The position numbers and the translations under genes were made by a program. Shown here one piece after another: positions 22,436 to 35,600 of a DNA stretch of 64,000 nt. This DNA is from Fragilaria radians (lineage: Eukaryota > Bacillariophyta > Fragilariophyceae > Fragilariales > Fragilariaceae). Positions within the stretch are counted from its first letter, which is position 1, and each line of letters starts with the position of its first letter. Under the pieces are notes generated by a model that saw only the letters and a list, made by a program, of their open reading frames with translations, had not been told where the DNA came from and did not search any database. Location: assembly GCA_900642245.1 (NCBI GenBank), contig CAAAJI010000019.1:1-64000 (forward strand). Reading direction: 5' to 3'.

Positions 22436-23554
22436 ATGAATTGGTTTTCCAATACAACATGGTTTCTTCTACTTCTTCTTCTTCAAGAGGATGATACCAT
22501 TTGGACAACAGCCTTTAGTCCATATTATCGTGTTCCTTTATCGACAATGAAGTCCTCTGCAGTTTGGATGAATTCCAAGACTAAGAAGCCTAATTCTATC
22601 CTACTAGATTCGGATCCAAAAAATGTCAACATGGACACAAAACATGAGATTGAATTTGTACCTGATACGACAGAATCTTCTTCTAGAGTATTATCATCAT
22701 CTTCCGCTTCCTCCTCCTTTAGTATTCTTCCCATTCTTTTCTCTGTTACTCTCGTGGGTATTATTAGCGTATACTCACAAACATCCATGACAACAAATAC
22801 TGCTTGGGCATTCGATATATCCTCCTCCAGCAACAACAACAATTTAATTCAATTACCTGGATTGACTCCATCTACATTCCAACCTGTCTGTCCAGCTAGT
22901 GATGGATTGTACCGATTCTTACAGGGAACAACAGAATCGATTGTCGGTAGAGAAAATTTCATTGAATATGGTCCCCTCATTGCTGGTGGTTTGTTACGTG
23001 TACGCTTGGAATTATGTGTCGTAGAATCATTCTTCAATGAAGCTGTCGGTCCCTTCATTCAACAGAATGGTCTCTCTTGGGTATTACCCATCCATGAAAC
23101 AGTCGAATCATTCCTCGCGGGAACTATCTTTGCATTGGCATCGACATTCATTTTGGTTGGATCTACTAAGATACTTACTGTCATTATTACCTATGCCGAT
23201 GTCTTTGTTGGAATACCCCTACGAACGATTGGTGGATTTGCCTTGGATAGAGCACAAGGAAAGCCAATCACAGTCGACGTTGGTATTGGACCCTTCCAAA
23301 CTAGACTTATTGGACCTCCCAAGGATGCCACATCCACTAATGAATCGAATCCTAATGATGGGAATAAATCACCATTGCAACTCGTCTCCACTTTGGCATG
23401 GGGAAGTGTCAAAACAGTGGGAGAGACAAGTAGAATTGTGAGAGAAGTCATGGAAGGTCTTGACTTATTTGTGGGGCGTTATTTGGTCCTAATTGCAACA
23501 GGATATATTGGCCTGAAATTTTTACATTTCAAGGTATTTCCAGATTTTCCTTGA
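22436..23554 (+). CDS. Plastid (probably thylakoid-membrane) protein of unknown function
   Basis: The start at 22436 gives 372 residues beginning with a signal peptide (MNWFSNTTWFLLLLLLQ) that ends at TTAF-SP, an ASAFAP-like cleavage site for diatom plastid import. A Ser-rich transit region follows. A second hydrophobic stretch (FSILPILFSVTLVGIISVY) then ends in TAWA-FD, like a thylakoid signal with an AxA site. The mature part has two to three hydrophobic segments (ESFLAGTIFALASTFILVG, KILTVIITYADVFVGIPL, YLVLIATGYIGLKFL) and conserved-looking polar stretches. I do not recognise the family. An in-frame ATG at 22376 would add 20 residues before the signal and is less likely. The gene converges on the cyclase gene. 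Confidence 0.75.
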   Translation: MNWFSNTTWFLLLLLLQEDDTIWTTAFSPYYRVPLSTMKSSAVWMNSKTKKPNSILLDSDPKNVNMDTKHEIEFVPDTTESSSRVLSSSSASSSFSILPILFSVTLVGIISVYSQTSMTTNTAWAFDISSSSNNNNLIQLPGLTPSTFQPVCPASDGLYRFLQGTTESIVGRENFIEYGPLIAGGLLRVRLELCVVESFFNEAVGPFIQQNGLSWVLPIHETVESFLAGTIFALASTFILVGSTKILTVIITYADVFVGIPLRTIGGFALDRAQGKPITVDVGIGPFQTRLIGPPKDATSTNESNPNDGNKSPLQLVSTLAWGSVKTVGETSRIVREVMEGLDLFVGRYLVLIATGYIGLKFLHFKVFPDFP

Positions 23555-23941
23555 CTTTTTTTGAAAACTCTTTCGTATCATCAACTGCTAAGCCATTGCT
23601 ACAAACTATGATTCAAGACTAACGTAATTCGCCAATATACATTCATTTGAAAAGGAACAACAATAACAAGGCATCGATTTCAAGTAGAATCTAATTCATA
23701 ATTTTAGTTTTAATTTGCCTTTTTCATTGCTCATGTTTATAAAGGGTATTCTATCAACGATAATTAAATGTTTAGTATAGTAGGATGAAAACTAGACTGA
23801 ATTACATCACAAATGTAGTTCAAATTAAATGCTTTCTAAATAGTTTAGCATAACTACACTGGCATCATCACGACATGAAAATCGGAACACTGTTCGATAA
23901 TTTGCCGAGGTAGATCATTTCAGTGGGATAAAAAATACACC
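23555..23941. other. Convergent 3' intergenic spacer
   Basis: This 387-bp AT-rich spacer between two converging genes must hold both 3' ends. I see no gene in it. Confidence 0.4.
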
Positions 23942-26900
23942 TTACAGTTTAAGCTCGGCTCTTACTTCCTGTAACCTATTTTGCATGCAACGACATTCCT
24001 CTGAAGCAACATTCAATCTGTTTTCATTAGCTATAAACAATGCTTCACAGACAAGGTCATTTGCAATATTGAGTAAATGTGCTTGTTGCTTTGAATCATG
24101 TATACGTTTCGCAAGCAAGACACATATCTCAGCCGAAATAGAGTCAGCGCACCTCCCAAAGTTTCCAAGCGAGCAATTAATCACAGTTCCAAAGCGCAAA
24201 TTGTCTTCATTCAACGCCCATCCCAAAATCTCCGGCAGACCTTCGGAATCTTCGTGGTTCACTAAAGTGAGCACCATCAATATCGGATCGAAAACAGGGA
24301 GGAATAAAGTTGATCGTCCATCACTAAAGTACTCATCAAATGGCTCGACGACGAAACGAATAAAGTTATCACGCGCCTCCGCAGCAAAGTTATTTTCTTT
24401 GAGAACCCAAAGTAGAGGATATATAATCGCAAAGCTATTGCTCACATTTTTGATCTCCATTTCAGGAAATACATTGTCGAAAACAAACCAACAAGTTTCG
24501 AGAGCCACGGAACTTTCCCCGAGTTGGACCTGCCACAACGCACTCAATGAAAAAGACTGGGCAGCATGATCGGTACTGTAGTACTCACACATAGCGGCTG
24601 AATGATCTTCAGGACTATAGATCGAAGCTATCTGTGATTGAACCTCTAATGCTGCATCATACCGCCTTAACCGACCCAGCATTTCGCATTGCATTGCCAA
24701 GGCTCTCGCATAGTGAACAGGATCCCCGTGGACGCGAGTTTCATAAACAAATCTCGCAACTAAGCTTTGTTCATATGTACAATCTTCATCTTGATCAATT
24801 TGACCAAGCTGTAGAGCAGCAAATAGTCCACTAAATATAGGAAAGAGAATAGAACGATCTTGCATTTCATCTGACACTTTACTACCTTGAAGAATCTGTA
24901 CCAAAAGAAATTAGATTTGACAACACATGCTGATCTCAAGATGAAATCCGAATCTTACCCTCAAAGCACTTTGATACGACACAATACTCTCGGTAGCTCT
25001 ACCAATATTTGCTTGACACTTTGCCAACGCGGTATAGATATTAATTACACATTCCACATCTTCAACCGACAAATTATCCAAGCATTCAATAGGAATATCT
25101 GGGTTTGATAAAAATTTAGAAATCGCACGAATCATTCAATTCCAAGACATTGGTACTTACAATTATCATCCCCGTTGATTTTCCACATGTCAAGTGCATC
25201 ATGGAATACTTTTATTGACTGATCTTGTAATCCCAATTCTTCAAAACTTTTCCCGATCGACAACGCTAGCGCTGCAGCCTTAATTGACTTCCCGCTAGCT
25301 TTCCAATGCGAAAACAACTTCATTCTTGATAGATAATCGTTAGAGTTATTTCCATCATGCTTCTCCAAAGTTCTGGCAATTACCAAGTGCATATCACGTT
25401 TCCTTGAGTCTAGCATCAAGTTTAATAAAGTTATTCTCCATATATCGTGACAGAAGGTGTAGACAAGATTAGGATTCGTCGATTCAGCAAGCGTCAATTC
25501 GGCTGAATCACAGTCAAAATTTACATGGTTTGCGAAAGAACAGTGAAAAGCCATCATGTCTCCTTGCATGTCGTCATTATCGTCTTCCGAGAAATCACCG
25601 CCTTCGTGCACAACGTTAAATATGCCCTCATCCACTGCAATGTCCAAGGTATTTTTAGCATTGTCGATCACTGTTTTGAAGTCAGCCTCATCTTCGCTCA
25701 TTTGTCGGAGAATCGCGACCAATACCTTCATTTCAAAGGAAGATCCTAGGACTGCCGCAAGATTTAGTACATTTCGCACGGAAGCATCAAAAGAATCAAT
25801 GCGATGGAGAATAAGCTCTCCAACGGACGCGAATGAAACTTCTCCAGTCTTATCGTAGAAAGATCGATTATCACTAGCGCGTTGCCTTTTCATGGTTTCC
25901 AAGATTTCATTGGCGAAGTGCGGCATTCCATTTGATTGTGTCAAGACATCATGCAGCAACGTCGATACGATGTCGCCTTCTTGAAGGCCAAGCGTTTTGG
26001 CGATCATGCTTTTGATTTCGCTATCTTGTAGTCTTTCAACTGTCATTACTTTGAATCGATCTTGCTCTTTGTACATTGTGTTTAGTTTATCCCAGAATTC
26101 CTTTTCTACGTGGAGACGATATGTTGATAAGGGTCGAGATGTGCAAAGAAAGAGGATGTTCGTTGTTGAGTCGAAAAGTTCTTGAACGACTCTCCAAGAC
26201 ATTTCGTCCATATTATGGACGTCATCCAAGGCCACCATTACTAAATTTGCTTCTTGGGTACATCTTCTAAACGCTTTCGCCATATAAGTTACAAGCGACT
26301 TCATGTTACTTCCCTTTGATCTTACTTTGCAAATCTCTCTACCTTTATTTTCCACTCCTAGGAGATGATGTCCAACAAGTTCTTCAAAGGCTGCAGGAGC
26401 ATTGATCTCTCTACAAATCGATGATAAACGATCAGCCGAGCTTGAGAGGCCAGTCGCTTCAGATGCTGCAAAAGAACATCCCGAAAGACTTTCCCAACCA
26501 ATAGAATTCATTCCATTGGAAGAGTAAGATGCGCAGGATCTCTCTTCTTGCGATATTTTGAAGTAGCTAAGGACATTTAGTAAGATGGAGCGAAAAATAC
26601 CAAATGGTACCAATAAGTCACTCTCTTTGCTAACATGCTTCGTAATGATAATCCTTCTCCGAGTTGCGGTAATTAACTTGCGGACATGCTCGATAGCATG
26701 AACAACGAGAGCACTTTTCCCCATGCCACTCTCGCCAGTTATGTAGACAAGTTTGGAATCAGATTGCGATAACGCTATCTTCCTCGCGATTCCTTTGAGA
26801 GTCATTATTTCTTTTTTCCGGCCCACAAAATTGGGTTGCACACGACCCCAACTACGTTCCAGCGGACTCAAAGGTTCAAAGATTGGTACTGGATCAGAAT

Positions 26901-29742
26901 ATCCTTTTGCCTTAACAGGTGGAAGAGCGTTGAAGGCATAGGACTTGTCAGCAACGATCCTTACTGCATTGTCGACTAGGATACCAGGATTTTGCGGAGA
27001 TGACATCAGACGTGCAGCCAGGTTGACTGATGGACCCATGACGGCATATTCATGTCTTTTAATCCCACCCACAACTCCACAGTAAGTATTCCCAATTGTG
27101 GCCCCCACCTGGTTCTGAACACCGAGCTCATTTTGAAGTGCATTATGGAGAGTAATCGTTGCTGGCAAGGCTCGTTCGGCTACCATATTAGGAAAGGTAG
27201 ACCCACGAAGTCCAAACGTAGCGATCAAAACGACACCTTTGTCATCTACAATGAATTGTCGTAAATGGCCGTTGAATCGATTAAGCTCTCTTGTCGCAAC
27301 AAGCATAATATTGTTCAGAAGTTGATAGAGATGACGATCTATCTCTATATTCCCAGTCACCCTCACTGCAATCAACGGAGTGATGAAAAGCACAAAGACA
27401 CTTCGCAATTCCGCTTCTTCTCGATGACGTTCTTGCACTGTTGATAACAAGCGAGGATTACTTTGCTTTGAAAATTCATTTGCCACTACCACCGGATGTA
27501 CATAGAGAGACATTAGCTTTTTGAAATGCTTTAATGATGGTGTTTTCCAGCCTTCTATTATTTGCGACAATGACAATGGAGGTGTGATCATTTTTTTCTG
27601 CGATGACGATCCTCGATTGGGATGGAAAAAGGAGGTTGTTGTGCTGGCAATCACTAGCGGTTTTTCAATCGAAGACGCTTCCACAGTTTCATGAAAGGTA
27701 CATGATTTAGATAGAGTAACCATGGCCTGGGGCGAAATTGCAACTTCTCCAAGAGACGCAGCAGTCACTGCTGCACAAACCTGGTCTATGGGATCACCAA
27801 GTATCACGTACTCTCTACGACAATCGTAATCGCCAACGTGAATTCCGACAATCTGCCCGACACCCAGTCCACAATGTACATTGAGTGTCGCAACCTGTGA
27901 GCCTTGTCCACCAGATCCAAGTGAATTATACGAAAAGATTGGAAAATCGGAACATTTGGCAACAATGGTAGCCGAGCAGACTGCTGCGGTACAGACGCAT
28001 TCTACCAATGTAAGGGGTTTCCTTCCAATCAGTCCAGGAGTAGATCCAGGAATAGAGGCTTTCCATTCCACGAAGACGCCGTCACCAGCAAACTTTAACA
28101 CATCTCCCCCGTGAGCCGTGACTTCGTTGATGATAAGTTGGAAATATGAATTGATTGCTTTGGAAAGGTTTTCTGGGTCTAATGTAGTAGCTAACTTTGT
28201 AAATCCTGATATATCCACGAATAGGAGAGCGCATTGATACGCGTAAGAGTATGGAAGTTGTAGGTCTAGAGTTTTGTGAGTTCTAATACTTCGTTTCCCC
28301 ACAGATGTTGTTTGTTTGGTGGAGAATCGTCTTCCGTTTTCTAATGTTTCCGTGACAACTTTTCGTTTGCCATCATTTGAGTTATCATCTGGAAATGGAT
28401 CACGAAATACCTTGGGGGCAGTTGTTTCTACAAATTTACCATTATTCATAGAACGATGATTGGATGCTGCTGTCGATTTCGTAGCAACTCCGATGCCCAA
28501 TGCACGAAGAGCCAAACGACGTGAAATCGAAATATCATCATCGCTAGAGGATGATGGTACCACTTCATCAACATCTTCATCTTCTTCTTTTATGGGTGTT
28601 TGTCTAGAATCGGAACGATATCTTTGAGACCGTTTTCCATTAGTTATCGATTCTCCACTACTTGAGTCTGCATTGGATTGAGATGCACTATTTGCCTTTG
28701 CTAGCTTGTGTGTTACTTTTGTAAAAACAGGAGAATGAGCTCGGACTTTGGATATTCTCCCATTTGATGCTTCTGAGTTCAAATTATTTTCTTTTTTCAG
28801 CGGAGCATCATGTTCTATTGCATCAGAAACTAAAGCTGCAGGTTTTATATGTACTCCTTTTTCTTTTAAGAAGGAGCTTTGTGGGGGACATCTTAATACA
28901 TTTTCAATGTGAAGGTCACGAGTTTCACTCTCACTTCCCTTTCCAGTCGTGGAAATCTTGGAATCACTTTGTAAACTCCATGCAGATTCGTGGAGGGGAA
29001 TTGGCTTCCTTGATTCCTCGTTCGAATCTGATTCATCTATCATCGTTCCGAAGATATGCGGCACAGACAGATCGCTCACAACAGTCTCTCCGTCCGTTTT
29101 GAATGGACTATCTGCTGAGTCATTTCCAAGTGCCAAACCCTTGGATTGATTTGTACGATTAATCTCGTGGCCAATATCATCTAATACGCAAGTTGGGATA
29201 TGAGCTGAAAGCCAATTAATACTTGTCATAGTTGCTGCTCGGTCTACCAATGCTTCAATTACAGGATTAACTTCTGGTGAGGTCATGAATTTGGATACAA
29301 TCGCCATGTCCTCGCTAGTAAATTCAAGATTTTTCGGAAAGTTGTCTACATTTCCTGCACTCTCAAAACTTTCATCCGAATCCGAACATGACGAGATTGT
29401 TGATTCATAGCTTTCTCTACTTGATTGCGAGTTTGAATCATCTTTTGATGATGATGATTGACTACTGGATTCTTCGGCAGATGAATACCCAGATTCTTCC
29501 AAGCTATCGAATTCAGACGATGAAGCTTCCATTAATTCTTCAAAGGCCATGCTCACGTCCATTTCATCTGTAAAGGGACTAGGCATTGCTTCAGGATTCC
29601 GAAAGCTAGAAGTCATCGCTTCAAGGAATTGAGAGGCAATAATTGCATCGCTGCTCGAATGATTATCACCAATTATTTTTTCTCTCAACTCCTCCAAAGG
29701 TACTTGTTTAGGAAGGGACATACGCATACTGCACACATTCAA
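23942..29742 (-). CDS. Soluble-type (ADCY10-like) class III adenylyl cyclase with AAA ATPase and TPRs
   Basis: Three exons, 29742-25161, 25098-24959 and 24895-23942, give about 1891 residues. An acidic/Ser-rich N-terminus of about 490 residues precedes cyclase domain C1 (about 500-690). C1 has LLFVDISGFT and GGDVLKFAGDGVF, the two metal-binding Asp sites in the arrangement known from soluble adenylyl cyclase. C2 (about 783-960) lacks the metal Asp (FVLFITPL) but has GPSVNLAARLM with the catalytic Asn and Arg, so C1 and C2 should form a single heterodimeric active site. An AAA/STAND-like module follows: FVGRKKE near 970, Walker A GESGMGKS near 1006 and Walker B VMVALDDVH near 1170. The C-terminus is helical and TPR-like. 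No membrane segment is seen. The product is probably cAMP; cGMP cannot be excluded by eye. Bicarbonate regulation is known for the family but is only an inference here. Confidence 0.9.
24896..24958 (-). other. Intron 2 of the soluble cyclase gene
   Basis: This 63-bp intron has donor GTAAGA and acceptor GTACAG on the minus strand, in phase 0 between YQSALR and ILQGSK. It keeps the C-terminal helical repeats open. Confidence 0.85.
25099..25160 (-). other. Intron 1 of the soluble cyclase gene
   Basis: This 62-bp intron has donor GTAAGT and acceptor CCCAG on the minus strand. Splicing (phase 1) joins the TPR-like region in frame; without it the frame stops at once after WKINGDDN. Confidence 0.85.
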
Positions 29743-32344
29743 CTACGAAAGAGAAAAACGAAACAGAATGGAAGGGCTGTATTCAAGAGAACGCGACAAA
29801 GGGTACGACAATGAATGCGACATTCGTGGCTTCCAACAATTTCCTAAATACCACACCTCATCACGTACGGAACTAGAAAATTATGATACGTGCAAAAATA
29901 TCGGTACAAAACTAGATGTCTTTGAAATTTTCGACACCATCGTTACCAAGAGACAAAAGTGTTCTCTCAACGACTAAATGACGTTAGACGTCATGCAATA
30001 AAAACTGTACATACTTCAACGGTGCACAGCCAAGAACTATAATAACTATGCCGTCCTAACATCGTCAACCTCCAATATCAACAACTACGACAGCATCATC
30101 CAACAGCAACAAAAATAACATATCAACCAACAAAGCAGAAATAGTCTTTAACATCACAATCTAGCATTGACTGGCATCCAAAGGCAATGAAGGATGTTCT
30201 GAGAAAACATTGATCAACGTTTTGTCATTTGGGGTGACTTTAGACACTCTTCTTCTTCTTCTTCTTCTTCTTCTTGTTCTTCTTCTTGAAGCAATTATTG
30301 TATCAAAGACGAAATCTAGTGTACAAACAAATTGTTTTGCCTCACCTACTATGTTGATTGTCTGTCTCCACTTACATATACTATGTTAGCAAATGCATAA
30401 CTGCTCCATTGATACATCCTTTTCAGCATCAACATATATATAAATAAACCTTTCAATTTTGTGGCTTCCTTAATTATGATATAGCCTGCATCGATGCTTT
30501 TCTTTTTTGTTGTGTTTAATGTGAGGCGTATCTTGTACCCAAAAACTCATTCTCGGCACTTGGATGCGCGCCACATTCCTATAGCCAACTACCTTAAATG
30601 GACTTTTCTTGCTGGAAAAATCTAGTTAATACGTATTTGACTCAATTCAGTGCTTTTATACATAAGGTGATCCAGGTTTAAATCTTCTTGCAATGCGGAA
30701 TGGAATCACCCTCCATACCAGACTATTCATTACGATTTTGAACTTGAAGCGAGGATAAGCTGTAAATCCTGATTAATCCTCTTTAGCACCCTCCCTACCG
30801 ACTTTTCCGCTCTCTCATCTCTTACTTTCTATGAGGATCTTTTAACTTCTCTCAGCCTTTTATGGCTTCTGAATGTTGGGCTCAATGTTGTGATCAACAC
30901 ACACAAATTCTTTGATATTTCTTAACATTTTGTGTGTGCGACACACTCTCCCAACCTCGTTATAAACATTAACAGAACTTAAGTTTACGTGTCGACATTG
31001 ATAATTATACAAATCACGTGTTCCTTCAACGTAGGAGTATTCCAATTTCTTCTACTTCTCAGATGTGAGCGTCAGCTGGTTTGAAGCAAACTTATTATTG
31101 AGTTATGCTCTGGAGAAGAGAGTCAAGGCATTAGGAGTGATGTGTTTCTCCTGAACTGGTACATATTGAGAAAAAGTAAATTACTCCTGAAGTGACCTCC
31201 GCAAAATTATCCCAAGCTCTCTGTATTTCTTAGAGCTAGGATTGTTAAAAAGAGTTGACTCTCTTTGGCTTCTGAGTTGACTCTATCATCACATCCAGAA
31301 TGAAAGTCAAATCCTCTGTTTGTTGAATACGGAAAGTATCATGTCGGAAACTTTTTCTGAATGAAAAAAGAAGGCCTAGGAAGCAATGAGTGCAAGAGGC
31401 ATTTGATGGACAAATAAGTCCATACTAGACCTTAAAGCAAAACTAAAAAGATTTTGAATTGAGATTGATAAAATCAGGCCAGATGCTTTTCGATTGTTGT
31501 GTAAGTAGGTGATAAAATGAAAGTTTGAATCAAAAAGCGATGACAAAAATCTCAAAAGGAAGAAAGGATTAAAACAAGACGGATAAGATCAAGGAAGACT
31601 CTGTGTACATTACGCGAGATTAGTGTGATTGGAAAACACGTAGGAGATGATTCTGATTACAACTTTGTGCCCGTGCTGGGCATAGCTATATTAAGCATAA
31701 ATTCTTTTCCAAGTATGTCGTTATTTCAAGTGATGTTAGATGACTGAGAATGACATTATTGCAGGCACTTGGGAAACCCTAACTGCGTTTTTTAGGCCAG
31801 TGTTAAAGCCCTCTTTACCCCAAGAATTTCACGACTTTTATTTCTTTCGTTTCCTATCTTGCAATCTTTGTGAGCTTTGTGAGCACATCTAGATGATCAT
31901 CTTTTGATATGACAAAAACACATGAAATGAATCCATCATCTGGGCATACCTGATAAAATATGCTCTTACTTGAGCGTGTCCACTGTCATTCACCTTGACT
32001 TTAAAGCTCTATTTGCTATGGGGAGTATTTCAGAGGTCAAGATTCAGCAACACAATGGCATAAATGACGCTGTTGATTCTCATTTGGCCCGAAATTTTCA
32101 TTTCATTTCTGCTTCAAATCCTGCATAGCATGTGCCTAGTACACCCATGCAACGATTGAAACGTTTCGTAAACATTTTCCGTTTCTCTGTAATTTGCTTG
32201 GCCCACTAAACATGAACTTTTGCCAAAACTCATTTCATATTCAATGAACATGATTTCATTATCTATTCTTAACTTGTAACACCCCATAAAACAGTGAAAC
32301 AAACTTAGAATTAGGAGAAATTGAATAAATGGTATCATCCTATT
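29743..32344. other. Gene-free stretch upstream of the cyclase gene
   Basis: No gene is recognisable. The part next to 29742 is the 5' region of the cyclase gene. CAA/ACA-rich DNA lies near 30070-30130 and a TTC microsatellite near 30250. The remainder is AT-rich with only short frames. Confidence 0.4.
30248..30288 (+). repeat. TCT/CTT trinucleotide microsatellite
   Basis: About nine TCT units are followed, after one interrupting G, by three more. It is non-coding, about 500 bp upstream of the cyclase start. Confidence 0.9.
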
Positions 32345-32354
32345 GATTTTTTTC

Positions 32355-32650
32355 TTTGAAAATGCCACGCAATCACTTGACCGGGACAATCCTTGGCTTT
32401 GAGTCGTTTGAGTGATTTGGATACGTCATGCAAGCAATGGAAAACTCCATCGTCCGTGGCATCGTTGCGTTGTTTGAATCTTTTCAATGTATTGCACGAT
32501 CAAGTGATTGGCACAATTCCAGCGTCCTGGGAGTTATCGTCATTCGTATTGAATTTAAAATCCAATCAGTTGACTGGAATAATGCTAGCCATGCTCTGCT
32601 CTTCTAAGTTAACCCTCAAATGTGATTGCATTCAAATCAAGTGAGATTGT
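32355..32650 (+). pseudogene. Leucine-rich-repeat receptor-like relic
   Basis: One frame near 32367 reads RNHLTGTILGFE, and the next frame from 32393 continues LRCLNLFNVL ... GTIPASWELSSFVLNLKSNQLTGIMLAMLC followed by a short Cys-containing end. The phrases LxxLxLxxN and GxIP are those of plant-like LRRs, and the ending after LC resembles the C-terminal cap of diatom LRR proteins. Only about two to three repeats remain and the frame is broken, so this is a relic of a larger gene or a fragment carried by a duplication. A Cys-rich hydrophobic frame follows at 32721-33020 and may be its former tail. Confidence 0.55.
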
Positions 32651-35600
32651 TTCTGCTCTTTAAACTTCCAAGATAGGAGGGTGAAAACAAGAATCTGAAC
32701 CAGAGTTCGAAGTATCAGATTTGGTTCAATTTCCTAGTACGCGATTGGGTAATTGCTTTAACTGTGTGAGTTGTGTTCTTCTATTTTTACAATGTGTGTG
32801 GAAGTGCCTGAAACAATCTGCTAAAGACTCTAGTCATGCTTTTTCAGAATCCTCACTTTCACCATCAATATTGGAGGATTCAAAGAAGTTAACAAGTGCT
32901 AATCATGATCTTATTACAAAAAGTGAATCTCATTGTAGGAAAAGTGTGTTTGTTGTTACCCTAATAGACCTGCTCAGTGCATGCAAGACTTTTGTTAACA
33001 ATATAGTAAATGTTATGTAACTAGAAAACTGCGTGTGCCATGGATAATGCAGGACAATCTTTTGCATCTGTGGTAGGTATACCCAGGTAGGTAAATCGCA
33101 TCAGCAAAATTTTGACATCCCAGCTGATCCCTCTGCTCCTACTCTAATTGCTAGTAATACAACGGCCTGAGAAATTCTTTCTTGGGATGTCTGTCCAGGC
33201 TATCCAGGATTATCAAAATTTGAGCCTTACCCTTTGACATTACTCCAAATCCTGTTCTCTCACTCAAATTACCCAATTCCTTCGTGAAGATGTTACAAGG
33301 TTTGTTTATTTGTTATTGCAGAAGGACCTCATAATTGGCTCTACCACTTCTATATCCGCAATATTAGAAGATAATACTTAAATCTCATATTCGACACATC
33401 GTATTAAACTAGAAAATACTAATTCAAGATATGACATTTTGTACCAAACTCAGAGACGCTCGTTGCTGCTAGTACATGCTTATTTAGATGATGAAGATAC
33501 CATATAATGATTGGACATAATTATGGCTACTGTTTTTCTTTGTTTGCAAATTTTAGAGGATACTAAACATAGTCCCCTACAATCTAGATGATAAAAATCA
33601 CATGGGTTTTATGCACCTTAACGTAATTTAAATATTTTAAAATAATTAAAGAGCAGTCAAAAGATAGTTGACATGCCAGCATAGCCTGAAGATCATATAT
33701 GATTCAAAGTCAAAGGCTGATCCACAAATTTGCTATCATGACAAAAATTAGTCAACTAAGACTTCGCTTATTTACGAATAAAATACAAGAGCAGTTTTTC
33801 ATAGCTTCAGTAAATTAGAACATAATTCTTCCAATTGAATCTCCAATATAGCGCTATCTGTGCTCGATTCTTCGCTCGCTACGCTTCTTTTCTCTCTTCC
33901 CTTTCTCTTCATTTTTTCTGGAATAAAATCTGAAGCTACGTATGACGTTCAGAACTGAAAATGACAAATTTGTTTACCCTTGAATTTATCAAAGTGAACG
34001 AATGTATGCCAAGAATAAATGCCATAGAGATGTCCCTTTAGCCCAAATTTCCTTTGTGATCGTGTAACTGGAGTTCTGGTACTGCAATTAAACCTTGGAG
34101 AATAATGTCCCTGCCTCTTGATGTCTCAAGAAATAAAATACTGCTGAAACTTCAACTTAAGGCTTCGAACTGTCGAACAACCAATGTCAATCCAAGAAAC
34201 CTTGCCTTACCTTGGTGTACCAAATGTTGGACCTTCACACCTTTGTGAGGATGATAACACTGCTGTGGAATTCTTCAAGATTATGTTTAACTATAGCAAT
34301 ATCATACTTGCTTCATTTTTGCTTTTTCTTACGACTCTTTTACTTCTTTAATATTTAATCTCTTGGCAAGACATCATCATACACACATGTAAATACAGTT
34401 TTTTAAGGTAAAAATGTTCTTTAAATAATTATTACAATATTGATCCACTTTCCTGATCACATTTGAGACTTCATTAAATTCTTAAATGTGGTAATGAAAA
34501 AAAGAAGCAAGTAGATAATTGGAGCTCAAAATCGGAGAAAGAATCGATAAGGTCTCAAAAATTAGCTTTGCCTCAAGTATACTGAAATTATTCTTATGTT
34601 AAGTTCCACACTTATCTTTGTGATTTCCTAGGCGTCAAAAGTCTACAGCAACGTCAACTTAGGGGTCGGAATGGCTTGCCACTAAGATTGCTACAGAACT
34701 TGTTTCAAATATGATACATGCTCCGGTCATTGGGTGCGGGATTAGACGTTCCAGCATTGATGTTAGTGGATAGTATGTCATTTGTCTTGAAACCAGGTGT
34801 GTTTTATGGGTCAAAGTAAGGGGGAACACAATGTCATGGCCTATTATCATCTGTGGGAAGCGATAGCAGCCAAATCATTGTTCTTTACCTCCATCAAGAA
34901 TGACGAACATGTAGTGACATTTTAATGCAGCCACTGAGTAATCTAGCATTTCAATATCATGCAAAGCATACTTACTATTTCCTATTAGAGAGGTTGATGA
35001 AGAACATCGATAGTTTTTATTTTTGTTCAGGGATTAGGAGAAACGCTAAGGATACGCTGCAACAATTATTTTAAAATAGTGATAAGATGAATATAGGATT
35101 GAGATTATTCACATAATCTGTACTTCAATCTCAGGGATACAGAGAACATTTATTGAGGCGACGTCACATGGAATAAGAATATTAACTTGATGATGAGAGG
35201 GGTAATTAAATTATGATGAAAAAATGTCATAGACTTTATGATCGATTGAACTAGGAGTTTCCTGCCAGCATGATATCGATTTGGCAGAATGATATGATCC
35301 TCTTTGCGAGAGAAAAAACCAATAGTTTACAATGCTTCAACTCAAAAGGCATGCCCTTAAATAGTTGATTGATCCATTGAGCTTTCAGTGCTTGTACAAA
35401 TCTGAATATAATTATAACCCCTTTGCATAAACAGCAATTAAGAAAAAAGATTGGAAACTAAGTTAATAAAACATGCTAATGTTGTTGGAGTAAGGAAACT
35501 AAGTAGGGTAACCACTACTGCAGATGCCGATTGCTTGAGTAGGAAATGTATTCTTACCAGGATTAATAAAAGAATTTTAAATATAAGATTTTCGTACCTG

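Noticed and set aside
30248..30288. Repeat run as a CRISPR-like or functional array
   Set aside because: It is a simple TCT microsatellite without spacers; no CRISPR array exists in this eukaryotic window.
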